Notes: generated by a model from the sequence alone, not told the origin. 64,000 nt of DNA from Callorhinus ursinus (GCF_003265705.1 NW_020312894.1:5426334-5490333); one strand, 5' to 3'. Counted from the stretch's first letter, positions 47,320 through 59,979 are shown. Program-made: numbers and translations.

Positions 47320-48830
47320 ACATTTCCCCTACATTTATTTATAAACTCAATGGATCCCCAATTAAAATAAATGCAGCATTTTAAAAAAGTAAGGTTAACA
47401 AGCTGATCTTGCATTTCATATGGAAAAGGAAATACAAAGGGGCGCCTGGGTGGCTCAGTGGGTTAAGCATCTGCCTGCGGCTCAGGTCATGATCTCAGGG
47501 TCCTGGGATGGAGCCCCAGGTCAGGCTTCTTGCTCAGTGGGGAGCCTGCTTCTCCCTCTCCCTCTGCCTGCCACCCCCCTGCTTGTGCTCTATGTCAAAT
47601 AAACAAATAAAATCTTAAAAAATTTAAAAAAAAAAAAAAGGAAAGGAAATACAAAAGAAGAGCCAAGATAATTTTGCAATGGCACCCTATAAGGAAGTTC
47701 TGGCTCTACTAGCAAGGTATAAAACCAGAAGGTCATAACACAGGAAGTAGAATAGATACACATACTGATACATTTGCAATTATGTTTTCTATGGTGGCAT
47801 TTTAAATCATGGGGAAAGACGAATCTATTCATGAAATGATATGGGAAAAAGTTAAGTTTAAACTCTTAGCCCTAACACTAAATAGGAAAATCCCAGCTAG
47901 ATTAATCATCAGGAAGTTAAAAAAAAAAAAGGCAGAATTATAAAGGTATTAGCACATACTCACTACGTTAAAAAAAAATAGTTACATTTATAACACTGAG
48001 GCAAAGAAGGATTTGCCAAGCAAAACATAAAACCCAAGAGGCATAGAAGAAATGACAGATTTGACTGCAGAAAAATTAAAAATTTCTGTGTGATAAGCCT
48101 AAACCCATGAACAGGCTATATTACAAATTTCAACTTAGAGAAAAGTATGACAAATAGCCCAATAGAAAAATGAGTACAGGAAATGATCAGACGGTTCACA
48201 GTAGAAATCACACAGCCAGTAAGTATTCTCAGCCTAAGCAGCAATCAGAGAAATTCCAACAAAAATAAGAGACAACGATTTTAAAGAAATTGGTCCTGGA
48301 GATGGTTTTAGACAGTGGCTGCTCTCAAAGAAGGTTGGTGGGATTGCAAATTGCTACCGGAGGATAATTTGTCAACGCCCATTCACGTGCACTTTCTTAC
48401 TACTCGGCCTGGCAGTTACGCTTCCAGGAGCCCGTCTACAGCAATGCAGCACCGAGATGCACTGCTTGTAACATGGACAAACTGCAACAGCCCGGAGGTC
48501 CTCCTCAGTGCAGGAGGGCCTGCACAAATGTTGGTACATGTCTCTTGCTAAATGTGACGGAACAGGAAAAAATATACAGGATATAACCCAGTTTGGGTTA
48601 AAAGCCAAAGAAAAGCATGCACAGGTCTGGATAAATTTGCTTAAGCAGGCATCAGGCAGCACCCACAATTAGTTCAGTCACTCCGCAGAGGGGACAGGGT
48701 GAGGAGGGGTCTTTCATATTTCACCTGCTGTGTTGATTAACAGGGCATGAATATTTTACAACGAGAATATACCTGTGTTTTAGGATTGTGGGAAAACAAG
48801 CATTAAGCAGAGAAAATGATAAAATCTTAA
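47320..48830 (+). mobile_element. old L1/HAL1-like element, sense, interrupted by SINE
   Basis: 'gatcttgcatttcatatgga', 'gccaagcaaaacataaaacc', 'aaatttctgtgtgataagcc' and 'gagaaattccaacaaaaat' follow the order of L1 ORF2 3' / HAL1 sequences. The CAN SINE at 47439-47641 sits inside it. Heavily decayed. Confidence 0.75.
47439..47641 (+). mobile_element. CAN SINE with 14-bp target duplication
   Basis: Well-preserved copy 'ggggcgcctgggtggctcag' with perfect duplication aaaggaaatacaaa at 47425-47438 and 47642-47655. Confidence 0.96.
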
Positions 48831-49636
48831 AAACTGTAAAAAATAGTAACACTTTAAGATCTACAGTTCCTGATATATTAATATACACTTATATTCCATA
48901 GTGCAGATAAAACAGACATTTACCATTTAAAAATTATAAAAGAAATATGGCATAGGTTCTGTCTCAGTGAACAGTCCTGCCCAGGAAGCTTTGGTAAACT
49001 AAGTAATAAAAAAAATCATTATTAGCAGAAATACACCCAGAGTGCAATTAAACTGAAAGCCACAAACACCAGATGTGTGGTAAGTCATGCCAGGCAGCGT
49101 CAATTGTTATCACACACACCCCCTGCCTCTCTCTGCAAGCACTGAAGAAACAGGGCGCAAACTGATAGATCAGCTGACCCAACCCAGAGCCATGTGGGGT
49201 AGGGTCTGTGCCTGGTAAAGGCCACTGCAGGTGGCACCAGCAGGGAACCAAGTTCTCAAAGCCAGCAGAGCTCAGGGGTGCAAATCCGCCTGGCTGCCTC
49301 TGCGGATCCCTCCCTCCCAACATTGGACGGTCTGGGTCTGAGACAGTCTCTTCCGCTAGAGCAGATATGGGTGGCCTCCCAGCTAAGTCCCTATTTGTCA
49401 CTCTGATTCCACATGTTTGCTCTGAAACCGCTCCATCTCTCTCCTTGCTAAATTGAGCAAATACTCCAAAGGCATGATTTTCAATCCTTGGGTTCCAGTA
49501 GTACATCTTGTGAATTCCATTTCCATACCTTGCATGGGAAACCAATTAAGTTCGAGAATTAGAAATCTAAGATATTGGCTCCGACCGGCGATTTGTTTTA
49601 GCATGATTTCCCAACAAAGGGCATGTCTTCTCTTAC

Positions 49637-49715
49637 CTGTAGCTCAAAGTTGGCTTGATCCAGAAATTTTTTGTTCAGCATGTCTGCATACTGATTAATC
49701 GCTCGCAGGAAGACT
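49637..49715 (-). CDS. DOCK1: DOCK1 exon (first of nine in window), pre-DHR-2 helical region
   Basis: Most upstream recognisable exon of a minus-strand DOCK1 gene. It is 79 nt: one base completing a split codon, then 26 codons reading VFLRAINQYADMLNKKFLDQ followed by ANFELQ. The acceptor reads ctttcag and the donor CAG|gtaaga. It ends in phase 0 and joins directly to [10 protein letters not shown] in the next exon at 44727-44827, giving the [16 protein letters not shown] run expected of DOCK1/2/5. DOCK1 is a cytosolic and membrane-recruited Rac1 exchange factor acting with ELMO downstream of CrkII and integrins or phagocytic receptors. This part belongs to the alpha-helical, armadillo-like scaffold between DHR-1 and DHR-2. 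Its partner exon upstream was not found in the remaining 14 kb, so the flanking intron exceeds the window. The assignment to DOCK1 rather than DOCK5 or DOCK2 rests on the later exons. Confidence 0.9.
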
Positions 49716-49995
49716 CTGAAAGATCAAGAGAAAATTACATAATTACACACTTAGGCTCTGGCACCTTTGTAGGTTTGGCATTTCAATTAGATACAACCCG
49801 AGTCTGTCTGGAAAGTGAACTCTCGAAGTCCTGTGAAAAGATATGAGGTTGTGCCAATAAAAAGCCCAGAGAATTATATGCAGATGTGCTCCAAATTAAC
49901 CAAGGAAATTAGCACATGCAGAATAAAAGAAACTGACCAAAATACCAGCATCTGAAAGTAACATATGAGAAGTATCACTAAAAAAAAACTAATTT

Positions 49996-50451
49996 TTTTC
50001 TTTTTTTTGTATCATGTTATGTTAGTCACCATACAGTCCATCAATAGTTTTTGATGTGGTGGTCCACGATTCATTGTTTGCGTATAACACCCAGTGCTCC
50101 ATGCAGTACGTGCCCTCCTTAATACCCATCACCGGGCTAACCCATCCCCCCACCCCCCTCCCCTCTAGAACCCTCAGTTTGTTCCTCAGAGTCTGTAGTC
50201 TCTCATGGTTCATCTCTCCCTCTGATTCCCCCCCCCTTCATTTTTCCCTTCCTTCTCCTAATGTCCTCCACGCTGTTCCTTATGTTCCACAAATAAGTGA
50301 AACCATATGATAATTGACTTTCTCTGCTTGGCTTATTTCACTTAGCACAATCTCCTCCAGTCCCATCCATGTTGATGTAAAAGTTGGGTATTCATCCTTT
50401 CTGATGGCTGAGGAATATTCCATTGTATCTATGGACCACATCTTCTTTATC
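49996..50451 (-). mobile_element. carnivore L1, 5'-truncated 3' UTR
   Basis: Reverse orientation: T-rich (poly-A) start, 'catgttatgttagtcaccat', 'gtataacacccagtgctcca', then 'cattgtatctatggaccaca'. This 3' UTR is common in carnivore genomes. Possible 7-bp duplication ctaattt at 49989-49995 and 50452-50458. About 280 bp from the acceptor of the exon at 49637-49715. Confidence 0.85.
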
Positions 50452-50626
50452 CTAATTTAAAAAAAAAAAGGAAAAGGTGCTAATTAAATCCTCTTCCCAA
50501 GTCACCATGTCTTCATGGAACATTATTAAACTGGCCTTTGCTTATAGCTGGCTTTTTATGGGTAAGCATTTAAACATGCTGTGATACACCATCTATCGGG
50601 AGTGGAGTGGTCTGGTGACATATTCT

Positions 50627-50731
50627 GGAGGTATGGCTGACTTTGGTGCCCCTGGAGGTATGGCTGACTTTGGTGCCCCTGGAGGTATGGCTGACTTTGG
50701 TGCCCCTGGAGGTATGGCTTACTTCGGTGTC
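50627..50731 (+). repeat. 27-bp minisatellite, about 3.9 copies
   Basis: Unit ggaggtatggctgactttgg plus tgcccct, starting at 50627, 50654, 50681 and 50708. The first three copies are identical; the fourth diverges (gcttacttcggtg). Confidence 0.97.
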
Positions 50732-53208
50732 ATTCATCCTCTGTTGGAAATGTCGATTTTGGTAACCAATGACTTGTTCAAATAAAAAAGCTATAGTAGA
50801 TGTGTAAGTGATTTGACAAGAAGGTTAGCAGGAATTTTAATTCATTAATCCATTGATAATGTACAATTTTTAAGCACCCAGAGCAAAATATCACATCCTT
50901 CAATACCTGGACTTTAACTTTTCTATGTTGGGATATGTAATTTGAGAGGTTATAAATGACTCCAGAGGACTAACCCTTCCACCAGCTTGTTCATCCTGCA
51001 GATTTGTTTTACTGCCCTTGAGACTGTTCACGGTAATAAAGCTCAGTCCAGATACTTCTCTTTAAGGGACCCTTCTCCCTCTGCACAAAGGCAGGATGCA
51101 AGGAGAATTAGCACTGGGTCACAGATAATAAACTTAATTACACTTCCCCTGTTTAGACAGCAGGAAGCAGCCAGAAGAGTATAAGAAGAATCTAGGTTAC
51201 TTCCCAGGAACCAGGGCTCTCCGAAAGCATGGTCTCTTAGCCGTGCATGCCTGGAGAAGCCGCCCACCTCAGACTGTCCCAGAGCCCCCCGAAGGCCAGG
51301 AAGCCCGGGAGGAGGAGGAAAGGGACTCCCTCCTTGGGGCTTTAAGGAGGTCTCGATCCCCACCTCCTGCCCAACACTGCAGCTTCTCACACACTCAGAC
51401 AGCTCTAAGAAAGGGGGTTTGCAGACAGCATCTCATTAAGGAACCTATGGTTGGATCCGGGGCCAAAACGGGTGTGACAAATGGCCTGTGATGGAGTGTG
51501 CCCTCTCAGTTGCTGACGAAAACTGTGGCCAGACTTATCTGAATTCTTCCCTGGTGGCATCCAATAGAACCAAAAAGGAGGCATCTGCGTTTTAAGTGAC
51601 TATCAGTGGAGGGACACGGGGATCCTGGCCTTGTCATATACCAGGGGCACAGAATGGGCAGCAGCATCCATCAGCCAGAGAGTTGCCAGATATTACAACT
51701 ATAAGCTGCCCAGTTCAATTTCAAAAGTAGCTCTTATGGCTGAATTTTGGGATTTATTGAGAAAAGCTGAACACAGGGAGTCTTGACAAATACAGGACCA
51801 GGATGAAAATCACTCAATTTAGGACATGTCTTGTATCTACAGCACACCTTGCAAGCCTCATCAGCTCTCCAGGCCTGGGCTGGGGTCTCCTGTGCCAGGT
51901 TTAGCCCTCAGAAGTGCAAGATGCAAGCCTAAAGAGAAAATGGTCTGCCTTGCCCCTCTGACCCTTGGCAACCGTGTTCAGAGAGCATCTGGGAACCTGT
52001 ACTTGCATTAACCCCAGCAGCCAGAGAAAGTCTCCCGATTGTCAGTGGAGCGAGACCACTCCCTGTCATTAGAGGGTGGAGCTCTCACGCAGCACAAAAC
52101 CCTGGGCTACTGACCACCCCGTGATTTTTCCTTCAGTTTTAGAACTCAGCTTTTGCCTAGGGTCCCCTCAGGGTCCTTCTGAGCTTGAAGGAAGAGCCTC
52201 CCTCCAGCCCTCTATGACAATAAAGGCAAGTTTACTAGAACATGCATTATTATTACATGGTAATCATTCTGCCTCAAGACAGCACCCAAACAGTTGCAAT
52301 ATGCTACTTCTAATTAAGCTCTGGAACAATTTCAGCCAGTTAAATAAAGATATTTCTCAAAATGACTTTTTTTATAAATATGCCATGCTGAAATAATATG
52401 AAAGCCAAATGAAAACTTTTTAATGAACTGACAACTGAGAAAGCAAGGGGCTGAGAGAGATTCTATAATTTAGATTCACTATAAATTTTTTAAAAAGCAA
52501 GGACAGAAAGCAAATAACACAGAATGTGAGTTGTAGCAAGATAACTAAAGGGAAGATCAAATGAAGACCGTCATTGGTGCCATCAACAAGGGTGAGCTGC
52601 TCAAGCTCAGTACACCCAGGCCCACACACCTTCTACAGAACCAGCCGGGACACACATAAATTATATATACCCAAGAGCCCACACTTGATGGGATTAAAAA
52701 CTGAGCAATGCCAAGACCATCTGAGGATGACTCAATGCTCTAACTAAGGAAAAAGAAGCAAACAGGGGTTAACTTTTACATGACAACATCTACTATCTGC
52801 TATAGTTCATGGGTTATTTTTAATAAATGTCAAACCAGAGAAAATAAATAAGAAAATCACATCAAAAGCTTTTGCCTAAAAATCTGCTTTCAGTCATAGA
52901 GGAATATGGAAAGATCGTGAGCTAAGCTGAGCAACTGGACAGCAGGACACCTTCCCAGTCTGAAATGAAGAGAGCAGGCAGGTTTGACACAGTTCAAGAT
53001 CAAGTCCTTTTTGTCAAGAGGCAACAAGAGGGAGGGCAGTGTGAATGGGCTGGCTCTGCGGCCCTGGTGACTGCTGGAGCTGGGCTCAGGGACAGGGAAG
53101 CCCTCCAGACTGTTCCCAAATAATCCTGTCTGCTTATTCACTCATGTGCCTGCAATGCTAAGTCAGGATCCAGCACAGTTTCATATGCCCCCTAGCTGTC
53201 AGTCACTG

Positions 53209-53262
53209 GAATGGATGGATGGATGGATGGATGGATGAATGAATGATGGATGGATGGATGTG
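53209..53262 (+). repeat. (GGAT)n array
   Basis: tggatggatggatggatgga then gaatgaatgatggatggatg; interrupted tetranucleotide microsatellite, reverse-complement type of the array at 5463-5745. Confidence 0.95.
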
Positions 53263-53445
53263 TAGCCCAGAAGATCAGGCTCTGACCCAAATCAGAGGGC
53301 ACAGAGAGGCTATATTTGGTCGCCCCTGATCTCCGTGGAGTCCTTACATTCTGAGTAGGTTGTCCGCTGTGGGGTTCAGCTGTTTTGAATTTCTTGTTAA
53401 CCAAATTTCTCATTAGGCATTTGGCATTTATGGTTGGGCATTGTT

Positions 53446-53579
53446 CCCTCATTCTCCTCTCTGTGTCCAGAGCTGGTCCCTCATTCTCCTCTCCACCTCC
53501 AGAGCTGGTCCCNNNNNNNNNNTCTCCTCTCCACCTCCAGAGCTGGTCCCTCATTCTCCTCTCCACCTCTGGAACTTGT
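53446..53579 (+). repeat. 32-bp minisatellite containing a 10-N assembly gap
   Basis: Unit ccctcattctcctctccacc plus tccagagctggt, with copies starting at 53446, 53478 and 53510 and again at 53548. Ten N at 53513-53522 interrupt the third copy. The periodicity after the gap is shifted by six bases, so the N run is a placeholder and the true copy number is unknown. Confidence 0.95.
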
Positions 53580-54739
53580 TCCTGATGACAGGAACCTTGT
53601 CGTTTACATATCAGGATCCCCCAAAGCATTTAAAAGGACCCCTCAGCACCATGAATATTCTGAAGTGTTCTGATCTAAGGAACCTTTGGCCTCTCCCCGC
53701 ACTAACAGATCTCTCAGGGCCAGTGGCGTGTCCAGGCCTGGTACCAGGCAAACACAACAAAACAAAAACAAGTAAACAAACCAACCAACCCCGAGCCTGC
53801 CCTAATACAGAGAGAGAATCCACCCTCCCCATTCAACATTACTGTACATAAGCACAGGACACAATGAAGAGAGGTCACGCCTAATGCTCCCCACAGACCC
53901 AGCTCCCAAAAGCACGAGAGTGAGATGCTGCAGGGGGTAGAGCCTGTGGGCAGTGGAAGGTGGGAAACAGTACAGACCCGCACTACTTCTACTCTGCCAG
54001 AAAAGTGACGGACTCGGGGGAAAAAGATTCATAACTCTGTGAGCCAAACAAGTTACGTCTATTCTCAGCCGGGAGGATTAAGTAATTTCTAGAAACAAAG
54101 CCAATGCGTGAGAATGAAATGCTTTCACAGATGCTGGTCCCGCATGGTCAAAACGATTAAGAAAAAGTGTGAGCCCGTATTTAACAGAGTTATTTTCCAA
54201 TCATTTTTAACCTTTGAATGGCTTTATTTATAACCTAAAATCTTGGAAGATGAAACCAAACACACAAATAAATAATGTAGACAGACCTACAGGCAAACTA
54301 TGTCATCTCAAAAAGATTTAAAAAGCCATAAGGTCTAGATGCACTTTCTCAAATTATTCAAAACAAATGACTGCAAATTTTATTTTTAATGGCCGCAAGG
54401 AGAGGACTTGATCTCATGCTTCTTGGTAACTGATTCCTGGCTCCCCGAAGTCAGAGTCATCATCTTTGCCAATCCTGTTACGATGTTCCCCATTTTTGAT
54501 CATTTAGGGGTCAGTGTCAGATAGAGTTCATTCCCAAACCTCATACAACCAAAACAAACAAACAAACAAATAGGAAGTTTTCCTGAATTCCTTCTCTTCT
54601 ACCTGGATACTTAACCACAGTGAGCTCCCACTAGAAACAAAATACCTACTATAATTCCTAATGGTGTCAGATATGTGATGGATTGTTGTCCACACACCCC
54701 CACACACAACCAATTACAGTCTGGATCCACTTCTTTCTA

Positions 54740-54930
54740 TGCATTATCTACCATCCATCCATTATCTCTCTAGCTCTCTTTTTCCTTCCCTATCAATCAA
54801 TCCAATCAATCAACCTACCTATCTTTTCACATCCGTGTCAACATTTAGCTACCAGACCTTCAGAAAGTCTTTCCAACCATCTCTCATCTACCTGTCAATC
54901 ATCTATCTATTGACCTATCTTCTTCACGTC
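54740..54930 (+). repeat. degenerate ATCT/ATCC-rich stretch
   Basis: Short runs such as tatctaccatccatccatta and aatcaatccaatcaatcaac, low complexity, probably decayed tetranucleotide repeat. Two blocks, 'cacatccgtgtcaacatttagcta' and 'cacgtccatgtaaacatttagcta' in part, at about 4828 and 4926 (+50000), show an internal near-duplication. Confidence 0.7.
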
Positions 54931-55238
54931 CATGTAAACATTTAGCTATAGGACCTCCAGAAAGTGGCTCCAGTTTTTGAGATTCTCCTATTTTCAACCA
55001 GCAAAGCAAAGTACTAACTGTGAGCCCTCTGAACTGTGAACTTAGGATGTAAGGGTCTTGCTTTTTTTTAACGCTGAGATTAAAGGTAACACAGAGATAT
55101 CACCACGTAGTCCGAAGTCATTTTTAACACGATGACCTCCACAGACACTTCACAGAATGTTAAGTAGCATTTGGTAGAAAGGAGAAGGCTTGCCGTAGAG
55201 TTCTACACTTGGGCACACATCTTTAGGAGACAGGCTGG

Positions 55239-55438
55239 GGGTGCCTGGGTGGCTCAGTCAGTTAAGCGTCTGCCTTCAGCTCAGGTCATGATCCCAGTGT
55301 CCTGGGAGCAAGTCCCACATCGGCTCCTTACTCCGCAGGAAGCCTGCTTCTCCCTCTCCCTCTGCTCCTGCACTCTCTCTCTCTCTCTCTCTCTCTCAAA
55401 TAAAGAAATAAAATCTTTAAAAAAAGAAAAAAAAAAGG
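55239..55438 (+). mobile_element. CAN SINE with 13-bp target duplication
   Basis: Sense copy 'gtgcctgggtggctcagtca' with (CT)n and AAATAAAGAAATAAAATC tail. Perfect duplication ggagacaggctgg at 55226-55238 and 55439-55451. Confidence 0.96.
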
Positions 55439-57069
55439 GGAGACAGGCTGGGCATGTGGAGCGAGGCTCAGTGGCAGTAGGCACCTGCGGGGATCCAAGT
55501 CCCCCAACCACGAGCATTTCACCGGGACAGTCCTGCAGGCCCTGCCCTTGGGACCACATCCCGGCTCTGTCCTTACATGGAAAGGGACTTGGATGCTGCG
55601 TGGGTCCAATCGGACCCCTTCCCAGGAAGCTGCCTATTGGAAAGCAGTATGTGCAGAACAATAAAAGTAGCAGAGTCCTAAATAATTATGTGTTAATTGA
55701 ATGGAAGGGAACTTAGCAAGTGGAATATAATCAGGAACCAATTTAACTATTAGAAGTTCCTGGCACAATTACAGTCGCTAAAATGACTTTATCATGATGG
55801 AGCCTCGGGCTTTTCTAGCATCTCTTACCCAGCGTTTGCTGCCAATAAAACTGGAAGATGAGGTGCCTCATTACGACACAGGAAAAAATAGCAAGAAAGC
55901 TACTGAACTTCCAGTGGAATACAAAACCCTATTTCTCAGACGGTGAAGCTGTGGGGCATTTCATTCTTTCCCTAAACTTACTTTAAGTTACATAATTAGA
56001 TTGTACAGTTCACTATGAGGGCATTTAAATACCTCTGGCATTAAGACAAGAGATGATTTGGGGGGGGAACCTCATCTTTTAACGAAATGTTCTGCCCAAA
56101 ATGAGTGGAAGAAAGGCAAATTGAAAGTGAGTACCTGCAGAACAAGGACTAGGAGCTGGAAAATGGCCTTAAACAATTTCCGCAGAATTCAGGAACCCTG
56201 GGAAGGAGTGGAGACTTGGGGAGATGTGATAAGCAGGTGCGGAGAACATCACCTCAATCGGCCGGCATGGAGAGAGAAGAATGGTGTTACCACCGCTGAC
56301 TGGTCTGTGAGCACAGCCCACACTCGGCAGAGGCTTTGGTCAAGGCCACGACCAAACAGGATCAGCAGCTTCCTCTCATGGGACTCGGGGGGGCGGGCAG
56401 TGAAGACCACACACGCACAAAGAGGTGACTTCCTAGCAAGACCCAGGATCTGATGCGTGGAGTGATCCACAGGAGGGGGGCCTGGCTGGGACCTCCTCCC
56501 ACATTTGCAATTTGGGAGATAATGGGAAGACCACTGTGAGGACAGCCTCCTGGGAATGAGGCCTGAAGGGTCGGCGGGGGTCAGACTGCGGAAGGCTGCA
56601 GACGTGGGGGTCCAGTCCACAGCAGTGACTTAAAGCAGGAAAGGAGCAGTAGAGTCAAAAGATGCAACTGCCATGGTTTCTTTTTGTCGAGATTGCCGGA
56701 TTTCTTTTTCCAATCGGGCTTTAGCATCCGTGAAACTCGGAACTAAAATCCAAAGTGCTGTGAACCACTGCGCTGGCCGGCCCCCGCCAAAGCAGGCTCA
56801 GTCCGCGGTGCAGAGAGGATTCCAGGGAGTGGCCGCTCCGGCCTGAGGCCACGTGGTCCCTGCTGTGCGGGCTCCACGGGCGAGCAGCCATCTGTGGCTC
56901 ACACCTACCTGTCCCACCGCTCGGGGCTGTCTCCGGGTCCCACCAAAACAGGACTGTGGCTAAGGAGCAACCACGGTGGGCTGAAGGCGAGAAACCCTGA
57001 TGGTGGCCGGGCCCCACCCAGCTCTGTGAGTCCAGCTGGGCTCAGCCACCCCTCACCTCTGCCGCTTAG

Positions 57070-57260
57070 CTGGTAAGCATTTCCTGAGCACCTCGTATAT
57101 TCCCAGTGACTTCTTCCGTCACTTCCATAAAAACTATGCCATTTAATGCACACAGTCCTGTGGGGTATGAATGACCTCCTATTTTACACAAAAGGCTCCA
57201 AGAGGCAGAAGCACATGTTCCCGGAAGGGCAGAGCAGGCTTAGACCAAGCCCACGACCGG
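57070..57260 (+). repeat. MIR3/L2-like relic
   Basis: 'catttcctgagcacctcgta' and 'cctattttacacaaaaggct' resemble MIR/L2 blocks. Confidence 0.55.
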
Positions 57261-57479
57261 TCCCCATACCACGCAGCCTCCCTTAGGAAGCTCAGCCGGC
57301 GTGGTCAGCATAGTACAAATAAGTCCCTGAGATCATTTTGCTTTTACAATGTATTAAGGAAAATTTCCAGCCCATACAATAGGAGACCCCATAAGGGACT
57401 CACGTCCCCTTCCCTGGGCTTCAATGATTATCACCTTCTGCACGTTTCATCTCTACCCCATTCCAAACCCCCTCACATT

Positions 57480-57900
57480 ATTGTTATTATTATTGTTTCC
57501 TTAAGGGACTTGAATGTTAGAGCGGTTGTAGGTTCACAGCAAAATGGAGCGTAAAGTATAGAGGTTCCCATATGCCCCCTGCCTCCCCCATTATCAGCAT
57601 CCTGCACCAGGGGGCACAGAGCCTACACTGGATGAACCCACACTGACACGTCATTTTCTCCCAAAGTCCATGGTTTACAGGAGGGCACACTCCTGGTGGA
57701 TGTTCTGTGGGTTGGGAGAAACGTGTAACAACGGGAATGCCCCATCACAGTATCATACATCCTCTGCGCTCCACTGTTCATCCCTCCCTCCCGCTGAGCC
57801 CCTGGCCACCACTTATCCTTTTACCGTCTTCACAGTTTCGCTTTTTCCAGGATATTACATAGTTGGTATCATACAGTAAGTAGCCTTTTCAGACTGGCTT
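57480..57900 (-). mobile_element. old L1 fragment, reverse
   Basis: 'aagtatagaggttcccata', 'tttacaggagggcacactcc' and 'tagttggtatcatacagtaa' are antisense L1 blocks. Heavily decayed. Confidence 0.65.
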
Positions 57901-58124
57901 ATATTATTATTACAGTATTTTCTAAGTCCCTTTTTGCCAGGTTTCAGACCTTTAATGCTTAAGGCGCTTTACAGGAAGAGCGTACAACAACATTCCCTCA
58001 TGAGGGTTTTTACTGACACATCTTGGCAGTGGAGAGTGCCTGCCTTCCAAAGGATTCATGGGTCATTCCCAGCATCAGGGTACACAGTACCCCATATGTA
58101 CATTAGCGTGTACCCCTAATGCTC

Positions 58125-58290
58125 AGGACACACGCCTGCCACTAACGAGCTGAGTGGTTTTGAGTAGGTCACTCTGCCCTCTAAGCCTTGGTCTTCGCCT
58201 ATGTAAAATGGGCTGTTAACACCAACCACACTGGGCTTTCATGAAGTCCTGCGTCTGCAGCGTAGCAGATGTCCCGTGAATGGCACTGAC
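58125..58290 (+). repeat. MIR
   Basis: 'gagtaggtcactctgccctc' and 'cgcctatgtaaaatgggctg' are clear MIR blocks. Confidence 0.75.
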
Positions 58291-58509
58291 AATTATTATA
58301 ACTCACACAGGAGGCTCTCTCTCTCCGTACTGACCAGCTGGGATACAAATCCCACTTCAGCTATTTCTCACCAAGCTCGCTGGTTGGAACTGTGTTTCCT
58401 ACACGGGCTACAAGCCCCACCCCTGTCCCAACCTTCAAAGCAGCGAACCAAGCCCCACAGCCTGTTTTTGCAAATAAAGTACTTTTTAATAATAATAATA
58501 AAAAAAAAC

Positions 58510-59240
58510 TTCTAAAAAAACTGTGGTAAAATGCATATAACATAAATTTACCATCTTAACCATTTTAAAGTGGACGCTTCAGTGCCATTGAGCACATTCA
58601 CACTGTTGTGCGACCATCCACACCATCCACCTCCAGAACCCTTCCATCTTTCGCAACAGAAACTCTGAGCCCATTAAACAACAACTCCCCATTGCCTCCA
58701 CCCCCGAGCCCTGGACCGACATCCTACTTCCTTCGTCTGGAGTCTGCCTAATCCAGGTACCTCATGGAAGCGGAATCATACAGCAGTTGTCCTGTTGTGA
58801 CTGGCTTATTTCAGTGAGTGTCATGTCCTCCAGGTCCATCCATGCTGCTGCGGCTGTCCCATCATCCTTCCTTTAAAGACCGACTAATAGTCCATTGTAC
58901 AGATGGACCACATTTCATTTATCTGCTCATCTGCAGATGGACGCTTGGGTGCCTTCCATCTTTGGCTACTGTGAATCCTGCTGCAGTGAACACGGGTGCA
59001 CAAATATGTGTTCACGTCCCTGCTTTCAATTCTTTTGGGTATATTCCCACAGGGGGAATTGCTGGATCACGGGGAATCCTCCTTCTAATGTTCTGAGGAG
59101 CCATCACATTGTCTCTCCCGGCGGCTGCACTACTTTATATTCAACCAACAACGCACAAGGATGCCAATGCGTCCACATCTGCAGCAACGCTTGTTAGCTT
59201 TTGCTTTGGGTGACGGTAGCCATCCTCATGGGTGTTCAGT
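58510..59240 (-). mobile_element. old L1 fragment, 3' UTR and ORF2 end, reverse
   Basis: 'taccatcttaaccattttaa', 'gaatcatacagcagttgtcc', 'ggcttatttcagtgagtgtc' and 'gtccatccatgctgctgcgg' are antisense L1 3'-end blocks. Stops throughout. Confidence 0.85.
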
Positions 59241-59244
59241 GCTA

Positions 59245-59365
59245 TAAATAAAGTTTTATTAGAACACAGCCACACACCCCCACTTAGGGATTTGCTGTGG
59301 CTGTTTTCCTACAACAAGAGCAGTGTCGAGTAGTTGTGCCTGCCACGTTATCTGGCCCTTGATAG
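59245..59365 (+). mobile_element. MER-type (hAT-like) DNA transposon relic
   Basis: 'ataaagttttattagaacac', 'agccacacacccccacttag' and 'agcagtgtcgagtagttgtg' match a common non-autonomous hAT-type mammalian element. A relative lies at 63218-63330. Confidence 0.7.
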
Positions 59366-59979
59366 AACATTCTGCCATCCCTGGGAAGCTGTGATTCTGT
59401 TCTGATCATCCTCTATAGAGTTTTGGAGAGTTTTTCACCTGTACACGGTTGGGAATGGGGCTCACACCTGTCTTTTTGGTCATCAGGAAAGAAGACGTGT
59501 TGATCAAAAAGGCCTTAGACAACCCCCTCGAACGTTTAGAAGAAGTTACTTCACACTTTGAGCTCCGAAGTGGAGTTACAAAGTTACAAAGGGATACAAG
59601 GGATTTAGAAACCAAAGCAGGCAGGGGTCTGCCACTTACGTATCTAGCGCACCAAGCATGTCTCAACCAGCAGTCTTATTTCAGGGTCAAGTTTTAAAAA
59701 TTCAGAAAGCCATCCTTTCCCTCTACTCTCTTATTTCCTCTTTCTTCTTCCCAACCTCTCCCTCCCAACCCTGCCTGGCTTACCTATGTCCGTATCACAA
59801 AATAAGTGTTGACGGATTTAGGAGCACCACGGGCACAGGAAAAAATTCCCAAGACCATGGGAACCATGCATGGGTGGGTCTGCCACACGGGCGAGAGGGT
59901 AGAGGAAGCAGAGCAGGGGGCGACCACTGCCCCGTCCTTTGGGCCTAGGCACACTCAGCCTATGTAAGAGTGTGTGAGA

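Larger units (their letters stand above)
44828..49636 (-). other. DOCK1: DOCK1 intron, 4.8 kb
   Basis: Intron between the exons at 49637-49715 and 44727-44827. It is mostly repeats: MIR (45005-45230), CAN SINEs (45485-45680, 46285-46445 truncated, 47439-47641), a MIR/L2 relic (46130-46260), and an old sense-oriented L1/HAL1-like stretch (47320-48830). 48850-49630 contains nothing recognisable. Confidence 0.8.

Noticed and set aside
5463..54930. CRISPR-like arrays
   Set aside because: Regular repeats at 5463, 50627, 53209 and 53446 are contiguous tandem repeats without spacers, in a mammalian intron.
55816..55850. Possible 24-nt minus exon ending in gtaagag
   Set aside because: Has acceptor- and donor-like ends but encodes only FYWQQTL-type residues with no DOCK1 match; likely chance.
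59449..59697. 82-codon plus-strand frame with a charged, helix-like sequence
   Set aside because: The translation looks protein-like (KKALDNPLERLEEVTSHFEL), but I recognise no family, there is no splice or promoter support, and it is adjacent to old repeats. Left as unsupported.
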